From positions 1-12,727 of the forward strand of contig DATAAF010000108.1 in assembly GCA_036260255.1 (NCBI GenBank): a stretch of 12,727 bases of DNA. The letters are read 5' to 3'. Shown here one piece after another: positions 1-5,657 of this stretch. Numbering within the stretch: position 1 is the first letter of the stretch; each line of letters begins with the position of its first letter. This DNA comes from DASZJY01 sp036260255 (lineage in GTDB: Bacteria; Actinomycetota; Acidimicrobiia; Acidimicrobiales; AC-14). The notes under the pieces were generated by a model. That model was not told where the DNA came from and ran no database searches. It saw only the letters and a list, made by a program, of their open reading frames with translations. The translations under genes were made by a program, and so were the position numbers.

Positions 1-854
1 GGGCCCGCCTCTTGGCCGAGCGCTGGCGCGCCGCCGCGGTGGCCGTCACCCGGGGCGCGGCGGGCGCGGTGCTGTGGGGGGGCGACGGCCCGCCCCTCGC
101 CGTCCCCGCACCCGCCGTCGCCGGCCAGGGCCAGGCGGCCCCCGACGCGTGCGGCGCGGGCGACCGCTTCGCCGCCACCGCCGCCGGCGCCCTGGCCGAC
201 GGAAGTTTGCCGTCGGAAGCCGTGACACTGGCCGTCGTCGCTGCATCTTCCTATGTGGCCGCCGGAGGGGCGGCTGGCGTGGCAGGGAGCAGCAACGGCG
301 CCGCCCCGGTTCCAGAGCCCCGCGCCCCCGGGGCTCGGCACGCTTTCGTCCCTCCGAGTGGCTGCACCGCCACCGGCGCGCCATCCGATCCCGAAGAGTT
401 CGCCCGGCGGGTGCGCGCCGGTGGCGGCACCGTCGTCGCCACCGGAGGGTGCTTCGACGTGCTCCACGCCGGCCACGTGCGCACGCTGGAGGCGGCCCGC
501 GCCCTGGGCGACTGCCTGATCGTGTGCCTCAACTCCGACGCCTCGGTCCGCCGGCTCAAGGGACCGGGGCGGCCCCTCGTCCCGGCGGACGACCGGGCGG
601 CCGTGCTGCGCAGCCTGGGGTGCGTCGACGCCGTCGCCGTCTTCGACGAGGACACGCCCGAGGCCGTCCTGGAGCGGTTGCAGCCCCATCTCTTCGTCAA
701 GGGCGCCGACTACCGGGCGGACGACCTGCCCGAGGCCCGGGCCCTGGCCCGCTGGGGCGGGCAGGCGGTGGTCGTGCCCTTCCTGGAGGGCCGCTCCACC
801 TCCGGCCTGGTCGAGTCCATGGCCCGATCAGGTGACCGCCGGCCCTCGCCCTGA
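1..854 (+). CDS. hldE: Bifunctional heptose kinase / heptose-1-phosphate nucleotidyltransferase, HldE (RfaE) type, 5'-truncated by window edge
   Basis: The reading frame (first full codon at base 3) is open to the left edge, so the N-terminal kinase portion lies outside. Numbering residues from the in-frame TTG at 12, the visible part has the C-terminal end of a PfkB sugar kinase: the ATP-site/catalytic-base motif CGAGDRF at about 48-53. A Pro/Ala-rich linker of roughly 30 residues follows (about 92-123). Then comes a complete cytidylyltransferase-type domain: GGCFDVLHAGH (145-155), LNSDASVRRLKG (173-184), the FVKGADY segment (228-234) and the EGRSTSGLV end (259-267). In the family the kinase phosphorylates D-glycero-D-manno-heptose 7-phosphate at C1 and the second domain transfers AMP to give ADP-heptose. 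This pairs with the overlapping GT9 gene. The residue after the catalytic Asp is Arg rather than the usual Thr. A fused kinase of other sugar specificity cannot be excluded. Confidence 0.82.
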   Translation, partial: ARLLAERWRAAAVAVTRGAAGAVLWGGDGPPLAVPAPAVAGQGQAAPDACGAGDRFAATAAGALADGSLPSEAVTLAVVAASSYVAAGGAAGVAGSSNGAAPVPEPRAPGARHAFVPPSGCTATGAPSDPEEFARRVRAGGGTVVATGGCFDVLHAGHVRTLEAARALGDCLIVCLNSDASVRRLKGPGRPLVPADDRAAVLRSLGCVDAVAVFDEDTPEAVLERLQPHLFVKGADYRADDLPEARALARWGGQAVVVPFLEGRSTSGLVESMARSGDRRPSP

Positions 855-1851
855 CGAGCGGCCCCTCCTGGTCGGGCTGCGGCCGTTGGGGCTGGGCGAC
901 TTCCTCACCGCCGTCCCTGCCTACCGGGCCCTGGCCCGGGCCTTCCCCGGGCACCGCCGGGTGCTGGCCGCCCCGGCGGTCCTCGAGCCCCTCGCCCGGC
1001 TCACCGGCGCGCTGGACGGGGTGGTCGACACCGCCCCCCTGCGCCCCCTCCCGGCGCCGCTGCGGGGAGCGGATCTCGCCGTCGACCTCCACGGACGGGG
1101 GCCGGCCAGCCATCGGGTGCTCCTCGCCGCCGGCCCGCGCCGGCTGATCGCCTTCGCCAACCCGGAGATCCCGGGCACCGAGTCGTTCCCGCGGTGGTCC
1201 GACGACGAGCACGAGGTCGTGCGCTGGTGCCGCCTGCTCACCGAGAGCGGCGCCCCCGCCGACCCCGCCGAGCTGGACCTGCCCCTACCGCCCCCTCCCC
1301 CGCCGCCGGGGGCAGCCGGCGCCACCGTCGTCCACCCGGGCGCCGCCTACCCAGCCCGGCGGTGGCCGCCCGAACGCTGGTCGGCGGTGGCGGCCGCCGA
1401 GGCGTCCGCTGGGCGGCGGGTGGTGGTCACCGGGGGCCCCGACGAGGTCGACCTGGCCGCCGCCGTCGCGCAGGGGGCGGGGTTACCGCCCGAGGCGGTG
1501 CTGGCCGGCCGTACCGACCTGGCGGGGCTGGCGGCGGTGGTGGCCGCGGCCGGACGGGTGGCCTGCGGCGACACCGGCCTGGCCCACCTGGCCACCGCCC
1601 TGCGCACGCCGTCGGTGGTGCTGTTCGGTCCGGTGCCGCCGTCGCGCTGGGGCCCGCCGCCCGACCGGCCGTGGCACCGGGCCCTGTGGAAGGGGCGCTC
1701 CGGCGACCCCCACGGCCGCACCCCCGACCCCGGCCTGCTCGAGATCACCGCCGACGAGGTCGTGGAGGCGCTGTCCGACCTCCCCCCGGCGAATTGGGTG
1801 ACGAAAGCGGCTGGAAACCAACCGCATTCCGCGCCGGAACCAGCTCGCTAG
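832..1851 (+). CDS. Glycosyltransferase family 9 (heptosyltransferase-like)
   Basis: A 339-residue protein with the two-lobed GT-B layout of family 9 (ADP-heptose:LPS heptosyltransferases). The N-terminal lobe starts with LRPLGLGDFLTAVPAYRAL (16-34), the acceptor-side GDxL..P motif. A proline run (153-159) separates the lobes. The C-terminal lobe has VVHPGAAYPARRWPPERW (166-183), VVVTGGPDE (197-205) and the donor-site signature CGDTGLAHLATAL (245-257) followed by VVLFGP. The GTG at 832 is chosen because it overlaps the upstream hldE-type gene by 23 bp and leads straight into the conserved N-terminus; no strong ribosome site is seen, so translational coupling is likely. The adjacent ADP-heptose enzyme supports a heptose donor, but acceptor and exact sugar are unknown. 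The last ~20 residues (from NWVTKAAGNQ) look unlike the family and may be a drifted tail. Its stop shares a CTAG with the opposing gene. Confidence 0.88.
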   Translation: MTAGPRPDERPLLVGLRPLGLGDFLTAVPAYRALARAFPGHRRVLAAPAVLEPLARLTGALDGVVDTAPLRPLPAPLRGADLAVDLHGRGPASHRVLLAAGPRRLIAFANPEIPGTESFPRWSDDEHEVVRWCRLLTESGAPADPAELDLPLPPPPPPPGAAGATVVHPGAAYPARRWPPERWSAVAAAEASAGRRVVVTGGPDEVDLAAAVAQGAGLPPEAVLAGRTDLAGLAAVVAAAGRVACGDTGLAHLATALRTPSVVLFGPVPPSRWGPPPDRPWHRALWKGRSGDPHGRTPDPGLLEITADEVVEALSDLPPANWVTKAAGNQPHSAPEPAR

Positions 1852-2129
1852 GACGCCCCCACTCGACGGCGGAGCTCGTCGTAGTAGTCGTCGAAGTACT
1901 TCGGGATGTCGCTCAGGGCGAACTCCTGGAGGATCGAGGTCGGCGGCTCCCGCTCGAGCAGGAAGTCGACCGACTGGCGGACGAGCACCTCGGGGTCGAC
2001 GTCGCCCAGACCGAGGTCGTCGACCAGGTCGTCGGGGACCGTCACCCGGTGGTTGGTCGTGACGTCACCCTGGCGGATCTCGACGCCGAAGGCGCCGTCG
2101 TCCAACGCCGTCACCGTGATGTCGCTCAT
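1848..2129 (-). CDS. Conserved-type hypothetical protein, 93 aa
   Basis: A 93-residue protein beginning MSDITVTALDDGAFGVEIRQ. The first half looks like a small beta-rich domain (ITVTALDDG, FGVEI, TTNHRVTVP). The second half is helical and acidic, with DVDPEVLVRQSVDFLLERE and a Tyr/Asp-rich end IPKYFDDYYDELRRR. No signal peptide, membrane segment or catalytic motif is visible. The start is supported by a clear GGAGG (complement of 2135-2139) five bases before the ATG. It lies 16 bp downstream of the 63-residue acidic protein gene on the same strand and is probably the last gene of that operon. I recognise the type as a small hypothetical seen in actinobacteria, but know of no established function. 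Its stop overlaps the GT9 stop on the other strand. Confidence 0.85.
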   Translation of the reverse strand: MSDITVTALDDGAFGVEIRQGDVTTNHRVTVPDDLVDDLGLGDVDPEVLVRQSVDFLLEREPPTSILQEFALSDIPKYFDDYYDELRRRVGAS

Positions 2130-2145
2130 CTCCGCCTCCAGCGCG

Positions 2146-2337
2146 CTAGCTCGCCTCGTAGCCCTCGTCCTCGGCCGGCACCGTCTGTGCCTGCTCGATG
2201 GCATCGGCCTCGGGCACCTCGGCATCCACCCGGGGCACCTCCTCCACCTCCTCCTCGTCCGAGGTGACGGGGAGGTGCTGCTCCACGGCGTCCGCCCTGG
2301 GCGCCTCGGGAGGCAGGTCATCGGGGTCCACGGCCAT
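2146..2337 (-). CDS. Small acidic repeat protein, 63 aa, unknown function
   Basis: A 63-residue, strongly acidic protein (MAVDPDDLPPEAPRADAVEQ at its start) with no hydrophobic segment, so probably cytoplasmic and disordered. It contains three short related units: PRADA (13-17), PRVDA (35-39) and PEADA (42-46). The first and last continue as ADAVEQ (15-20) and ADAIEQ (44-49). A Glu run (28-33) sits between them. Coding status is supported by the internal repeat at protein level, its position 16 bp upstream of the 93-residue gene and 43 bp downstream of the phosphatase gene, and a -10-like TACGGT at leaderless distance. No convincing Shine-Dalgarno sequence precedes the ATG. Function unknown; it might be an adaptor or a charge-rich binding peptide, which is inference only. 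Confidence 0.72.
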   Translation of the reverse strand: MAVDPDDLPPEAPRADAVEQHLPVTSDEEEVEEVPRVDAEVPEADAIEQAQTVPAEDEGYEAS

Positions 2338-2343
2338 CGCCCA

Positions 2344-2349
2344 ACCGTA
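2344..2349 (-). promoter_or_regulatory. Candidate -10 (TACGGT) for a leaderless transcript of the 63-aa acidic protein gene
   Basis: On the minus strand TACGGT fits the actinobacterial TANNNT -10 pattern. It ends six bases before the ATG at 2337, so the expected transcription start is at or next to the start codon. There is no good Shine-Dalgarno sequence, which agrees with leaderless translation. No clear -35 was found. The element would give the two small genes their own promoter inside the longer minus-strand operon. Confidence 0.4.
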
Positions 2350-2380
2350 CCCGCCGCGCCGACGGCGGCGGCCCCGCCGG

Positions 2381-3307
2381 TCAGCGCTCGATCACGGCCT
2401 GGTCGAACACGCTGCCGTCCACCCCGACCGCCCGCAGGAGCAGCGCGCGGGCGCGGACCTCGACGGCCACGAAGTGGTGGCGTTGGGCGGCCGCCTTCTG
2501 GTCGGGCTCGTCCATGCAGTCCTGCCGCACCCGGTACAGCTCCCGCCCGCCCCCTCCGGTGACGACGTAGGTGACACCCCGCCGGGAGACGAGGCGCTCG
2601 TAGTCGTGGTCGTGCCCGTTGAGCACCAGCGCCACCCGGTGCCGCTCGAACACCGGCACCCACCGCTCCCCCACCGCCTCGGTCGACCCGTGGGGACCGC
2701 ACGACCACGCCGGCTGGTGGAAGACGACGACCCGGAACGGCGGGCCCGGGCCACCCAGCCGCTCGTCCAGCCACCGGGCCTGGACGTCGTCGGGCCGGTT
2801 GGCGTCCACGAACAGCAGCTGCACCCCGGGCAGCTCCTTGGCGTACGGCAGCGGGGGCAGCCCCAGGTGGGCCAGCTCCTCGTCGCCGTAGCCGCCGGCC
2901 ACGTCGTGGTTGCCCAGCGTCGCCCACATGGGCCGCCCCGCCCGCAGCGACCGGTAGGGCCGGTCGAGCTGCGCCTCGAACAGGCTGGGCTCGGCCACGT
3001 CGTAGACGTTGTCGCCCGTCGTCACCAGGGCGTCCACCCGGTGACCGCCGGCCACCCACCGCTCCATCGCCGCCGCCACGTCCAGCTGGGCCCGGCCACC
3101 CCCGAAGTCGCCGAACGCCACGAACCCCGACAGGACGGGGTCACCGGGGGCCGTGCTCGGCGGCGGGACCGGCGCGGCGACGGTCGTGGCGACGCTCGTC
3201 ACCTCGGTGGTGCCGGTGGCGCGGGGCTCGGGGCCGGGCCGGCCGCAGGTCGCCAGCACCAACGCCGCCGCGGCGACGGCCCAGACCAGTCGCCGTCGCC
3301 CGTTCAC
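2381..3307 (-). CDS. Purple acid phosphatase-like metallophosphoesterase, predicted lipoprotein
   Basis: A 308-residue protein from GTG 3307. An N-terminal signal (MNGRRRLVWAVAAAALVLATC) ends in a lipobox-like LATC with Cys at 21, the -1 residue Thr being slightly unusual. A Thr/Pro-rich linker (about 25-55) follows, suggesting anchoring outside the membrane. The catalytic part carries the five purple-acid-phosphatase blocks: GDFG (66-69), GDNVY (98-102), GNHD (132-135), VVFHQP (194-199) and GHDHD (231-235). These supply D67, D99, Y102, N133, H197, H232 and H234 as metal ligands. Y102 is the Tyr that distinguishes this family from generic calcineurin-like enzymes. It probably hydrolyses phosphate esters outside the cell; the substrate is unknown. 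It lies 68 bp downstream of the alcohol dehydrogenase gene on the same strand. The start has only a weak ribosome site (GGACC), so an alternative start is possible, but this one gives a good signal peptide. Confidence 0.87.
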   Translation of the reverse strand: MNGRRRLVWAVAAAALVLATCGRPGPEPRATGTTEVTSVATTVAAPVPPPSTAPGDPVLSGFVAFGDFGGGRAQLDVAAAMERWVAGGHRVDALVTTGDNVYDVAEPSLFEAQLDRPYRSLRAGRPMWATLGNHDVAGGYGDEELAHLGLPPLPYAKELPGVQLLFVDANRPDDVQARWLDERLGGPGPPFRVVVFHQPAWSCGPHGSTEAVGERWVPVFERHRVALVLNGHDHDYERLVSRRGVTYVVTGGGGRELYRVRQDCMDEPDQKAAAQRHHFVAVEVRARALLLRAVGVDGSVFDQAVIER

Positions 3308-3375
3308 CGGTCCAATCTGCCACCCGGTCGGGTCGTCACCGGCCCGGCGAGGGCGGGAGCGGCTGGCCGAGGCCC

Positions 3376-4515
3376 TCAGGGCGTGAGGACCACCTTCACC
3401 GCCCCGTCGCGCTTCTTCTGGAAGATCTCGTAGCCGTAGGGGGCCTGGTCGAGCGGGAGACGGTGGGTCGCGAACCGGTCGACGCCGAGGACGTCGCGCT
3501 CGAGCAGCAGGGGCATGATTTCGTCGACCCATCGCCGCACGTTCGCCTGTCCCATGCGCACGGCGACCTGCTTGTCGAACAGGTCCCCCAGCGGGAAGAA
3601 CGGGTAGTGGCCGGTGTACACCCCGGTGATCGACAGCGTGCCGCCCCGGCGGATGGAGCCCACGCAGTTGCGGAGGGCGACGAGCTTGTCGGTCTGGACC
3701 TTGATGGCGGCGAGCAGCGAATCGGCCGGGGAGCCGGCCGCCTCCATGCCCACGGCGTCGATCCCGGCGTCGACGCCCCGTGCGTCGGTGAGCTCCCAGA
3801 CGGCGTCGGTCACGTCGTCGACGGCGCTGAAGTCGACCGTCTGGGCGCCCCACTCCTCGGCGAGCCGCAGGCGCTCGGGGACCTGGTCGACCCCGATCAC
3901 CCTCGCCGCGCCCAGGTGCAGGGCGATGCGGACGCACATCTGGCCGATCGGGCCGAGCCCCCACACCCCCACCGTGTCCCCCTCCGACACGTCGGCGTAG
4001 GCGACTGCCTGCCAGGCCGTCGGGAGGACGTCGGAGAGGAAGAGGAAACGGTCGTCGGGCGGGCCCTCGGGCACCTTGACGGGCCCGAAGTGGGCCTGCG
4101 GCACCCGCAGGTACTCGGCCTGCGCGCCGGGGACGGCGCCGTAGAGGTGGGTGTAGCCGAACAGGCTCCCGCCCTTGCGGACCGCCTTGTTCTGGGTCGT
4201 GTCGCACTGGGAGTAGAGCTGGCGGTGGCACAGCCAGCAGCGCCCGCAGGCGATGTTGAAGGGGACGACCACCCGGTCGCCGGGGCCGATGTGGGAGACC
4301 TCGGGGCCCACCTCCTCCACCACGCCCATGGCCTCGTGGCCGAGGATGTCGCCCTCCTTCATGACCGGCCACAGCTTGGCGTAGAGGTGGAGGTCGGACC
4401 CGCAGATCGCCGTGGAGGTCACCCGGACGATGGCGTCGGTGGGCTCCTCGATCTTGGGATCGTCGACGTCCTCGACGCTCACCTCGTCGCGGCCCTGCCA
4501 GGTCACTGCTCGCAT
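3376..4515 (-). CDS. Zinc-dependent alcohol dehydrogenase, formaldehyde dehydrogenase-like MDR family
   Basis: A 379-residue medium-chain dehydrogenase/reductase. Catalytic zinc ligands are C38 in ICGSD and H60-E61 in LGHEAMG. The structural zinc site has the four cysteines C90, C93, C96 and C104. The Rossmann motif GLGPIGQ is at 186-192, and D210 at the end of the next strand (VIGVD) favours NAD(H) over NADP(H). The long insert after the structural zinc loop (NKAVRKGGSLFGYTHLYG) and the SDVLPTAWQA segment (161-170) are typical of the FDH-like subgroup that includes glutathione-independent formaldehyde dehydrogenases and dismutases. The substrate here is not determined. The ATG at 4515 has a strong AGGAGG seven bases upstream, and this site overlaps the TAG stop of the SDR gene, so the two are probably translated from one message. 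Confidence 0.92.
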   Translation of the reverse strand: MRAVTWQGRDEVSVEDVDDPKIEEPTDAIVRVTSTAICGSDLHLYAKLWPVMKEGDILGHEAMGVVEEVGPEVSHIGPGDRVVVPFNIACGRCWLCHRQLYSQCDTTQNKAVRKGGSLFGYTHLYGAVPGAQAEYLRVPQAHFGPVKVPEGPPDDRFLFLSDVLPTAWQAVAYADVSEGDTVGVWGLGPIGQMCVRIALHLGAARVIGVDQVPERLRLAEEWGAQTVDFSAVDDVTDAVWELTDARGVDAGIDAVGMEAAGSPADSLLAAIKVQTDKLVALRNCVGSIRRGGTLSITGVYTGHYPFFPLGDLFDKQVAVRMGQANVRRWVDEIMPLLLERDVLGVDRFATHRLPLDQAPYGYEIFQKKRDGAVKVVLTP

Positions 4516-4522
4516 GCTCGTC

Positions 4523-4528
4523 CCTCCT
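4523..4528 (-). promoter_or_regulatory. Ribosome binding site AGGAGG of the alcohol dehydrogenase, embedded in the SDR stop codon
   Basis: On the minus strand the text reads TAGGAGGGACGAGCATG. The TAG (4529-4527) ends the SDR gene and the AGGAGG begins at its second base, seven bases before the dehydrogenase ATG. Ribosomes finishing the SDR gene therefore terminate on the next gene's Shine-Dalgarno sequence, which points to translational coupling. Confidence 0.75.
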
Positions 4529-5576
4529 AGGCGCTCGGCGTCCGGCTCGGCCGCATCCCCGCCGACACTCTCTCCCGGGGCGACTCCGGCTCGAGCGGGG
4601 GCGTGGGCGCCCCGGCGCCGTCGGCCAACCCCTCGAGCAGCTCCCGCAAGGCGTCGCCCGCGCTCACCGTCGACTGCCATCCCAGCTCGCGGCGGATGCG
4701 GCCGGTGTCGAGGATGGGGACGGCGAAGGCCAGGTCGATCCATCCCGGCGTGGTCGGCTGCACGCGCAACCGCCAAGAGGCGGCCACCGCGCCCCTGAGG
4801 ACGGCGCCGGGCACGGGGACGGGCCGGGCACCGAGCAGCCGGCCCAGCTCCTCCCCGTCGAGCACCGGGTCGGCCGCCACGTTGAACGCCCCCCGGGCGT
4901 CGCTCAGGAGGGCCAGCCGGTACGCCTCGGCCACGTCCCGGGTGTGCAGCGCCTGGAAGACGAGCCGGGGATGGCGGGGCACGAGCGGGATGCGCTCGGG
5001 CCGCAGCAGCGGGCCGGGCAGGAGGCGGCCGACGAAGACCTTGCGGATGCCCCACGCCGCCTCCCGCTTGAAGATGAGGGCGGGGCGGAGCCGCACGACC
5101 CGGACGTCGGGATGGGTCTCCTCGAACCCGTCGAGCAGGCGCTCGGTTGCCGCCTTGTGGCGGGCGTAGAAGCTCGACGGGATGCCCTCGGTCGGCCAGC
5201 TCTCGTCCACCGGGTGGTCCTTGGGCCCCGTCGAGTAGGCGCCCACCGACGAGGCGTAGACGAGCGTCCGCACGCCCGTCCGCCCCATGGCCGCCAGCAC
5301 CCGGGCGGTGCCCTCCACGTTGGTCGCCTCGAGGACGTCGAGGCGGTGCGACGGCTGGATGAGCCAGGCCAGGTGGATGACGGCGTCCGCCGCCTTGAAG
5401 TGGGGCTCGAGATCGGACGACGACACGTCGGCCGACGCCCAGGTGACCTTGGGCACCTCGAGCTCGGGCAGGCGCCGGGCGAGGCCGACGATCGAGTCGA
5501 CGCCGGGGTCGGCGGAGAGGGCCTGAAGGACGCTGGTCCCCACATTGCCGGTGGCCCCGGTCACGACGACCCTCAC
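4527..5576 (-). CDS. Extended SDR, NAD-dependent epimerase/dehydratase family protein
   Basis: A 349-residue protein from GTG 5576. The NAD-binding motif GATGNVG is at 7-13, D50 lies in the ADV segment, HLAWLIQPSH is at 68-77, the catalytic Ser lies in VYASSVGAYS (about 109-110), and Y137-x-x-x-K141 forms the active-site pair. A typical downstream strand VVRLRPALIFK follows (160-170). This is the extended short-chain dehydrogenase fold, acting on a nucleotide sugar or another hydroxy/keto substrate; the sequence does not decide which. The C-terminal ~35 residues are Pro/Arg/Glu rich and probably disordered. It is the first gene of the minus-strand operon, with the dehydrogenase ATG 11 bp after its stop. 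It diverges from the ketosynthase gene over a control region containing a 17-bp-arm inverted repeat. No strong Shine-Dalgarno is present. Confidence 0.9.
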   Translation of the reverse strand: MRVVVTGATGNVGTSVLQALSADPGVDSIVGLARRLPELEVPKVTWASADVSSSDLEPHFKAADAVIHLAWLIQPSHRLDVLEATNVEGTARVLAAMGRTGVRTLVYASSVGAYSTGPKDHPVDESWPTEGIPSSFYARHKAATERLLDGFEETHPDVRVVRLRPALIFKREAAWGIRKVFVGRLLPGPLLRPERIPLVPRHPRLVFQALHTRDVAEAYRLALLSDARGAFNVAADPVLDGEELGRLLGARPVPVPGAVLRGAVAASWRLRVQPTTPGWIDLAFAVPILDTGRIRRELGWQSTVSAGDALRELLEGLADGAGAPTPPLEPESPRERVSAGMRPSRTPSA

Positions 5577-5592
5577 AGGACGTCCCTACCCC

Positions 5593-5638
5593 ACCGGCGG
5601 TCGATGTACTGGCTCCGGCCCGTACATCCACCGCCGGT
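5593..5638. promoter_or_regulatory. 46-bp inverted repeat in the divergent SDR/ketosynthase control region
   Basis: The left arm is ACCGGCGGTCGATGTAC (5593-5609) and the right arm is GTACATCCACCGCCGGT (5622-5638). They are reverse complements at 16 of 17 positions, separated by 12 bp. The repeat fills most of the 81-bp gap between the GTG start of the SDR gene (5576, minus) and the GTG start of the ketosynthase gene (5658, plus). Arm-to-start distances are nearly equal (33 and 36 bp). It is best read as an operator or a mirror-symmetric pair of promoter elements controlling both directions. An RNA hairpin is possible if transcription starts outside it. The regulator is unknown. Confidence 0.65.
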
Positions 5639-5657
5639 TCGGGAAGGATGGTGGACC

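Noticed and set aside
12..14. TTG at 12 as the true start of the first gene
   Set aside because: The visible protein begins in the middle of a PfkB domain and the frame is open to the window edge, so the start lies outside.
1194..2267. Long plus-strand frame over the GT9 gene and the two small genes
   Set aside because: Composition is Arg/Gly/Pro-rich shadow, while the GT9 frame and both minus-strand small genes have coherent motifs, starts and stops.
2381..4372. A 663-codon open frame on the minus strand covering the phosphatase and most of the dehydrogenase gene
   Set aside because: Only the part downstream of GTG 3307 carries a protein family; upstream it is an alternative frame of the dehydrogenase, kept open by high GC. 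It is not a fusion.
5604..5627. PadR-type ATGT-N8-ACAT operator inside the 46-bp inverted repeat
   Set aside because: ATGT and ACAT are present in the right order but separated by 16 bases instead of about 8, so assignment to PadR would be over-reading.
3376..5631. A 751-codon open frame joining dehydrogenase and sequence over the SDR gene
   Set aside because: The ATG at 4515 has a strong ribosome site and matches the family N-terminus; the upstream portion is Arg/Gly/Pro-rich shadow of the SDR gene in another frame.
4944..5657. N-terminal extension of the ketosynthase frame
   Set aside because: It lies antisense to the SDR gene, shows no ketosynthase similarity, and would cross the divergent control region. 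An ATG at 5604 inside the inverted repeat was also considered but gives an atypical N-terminus.
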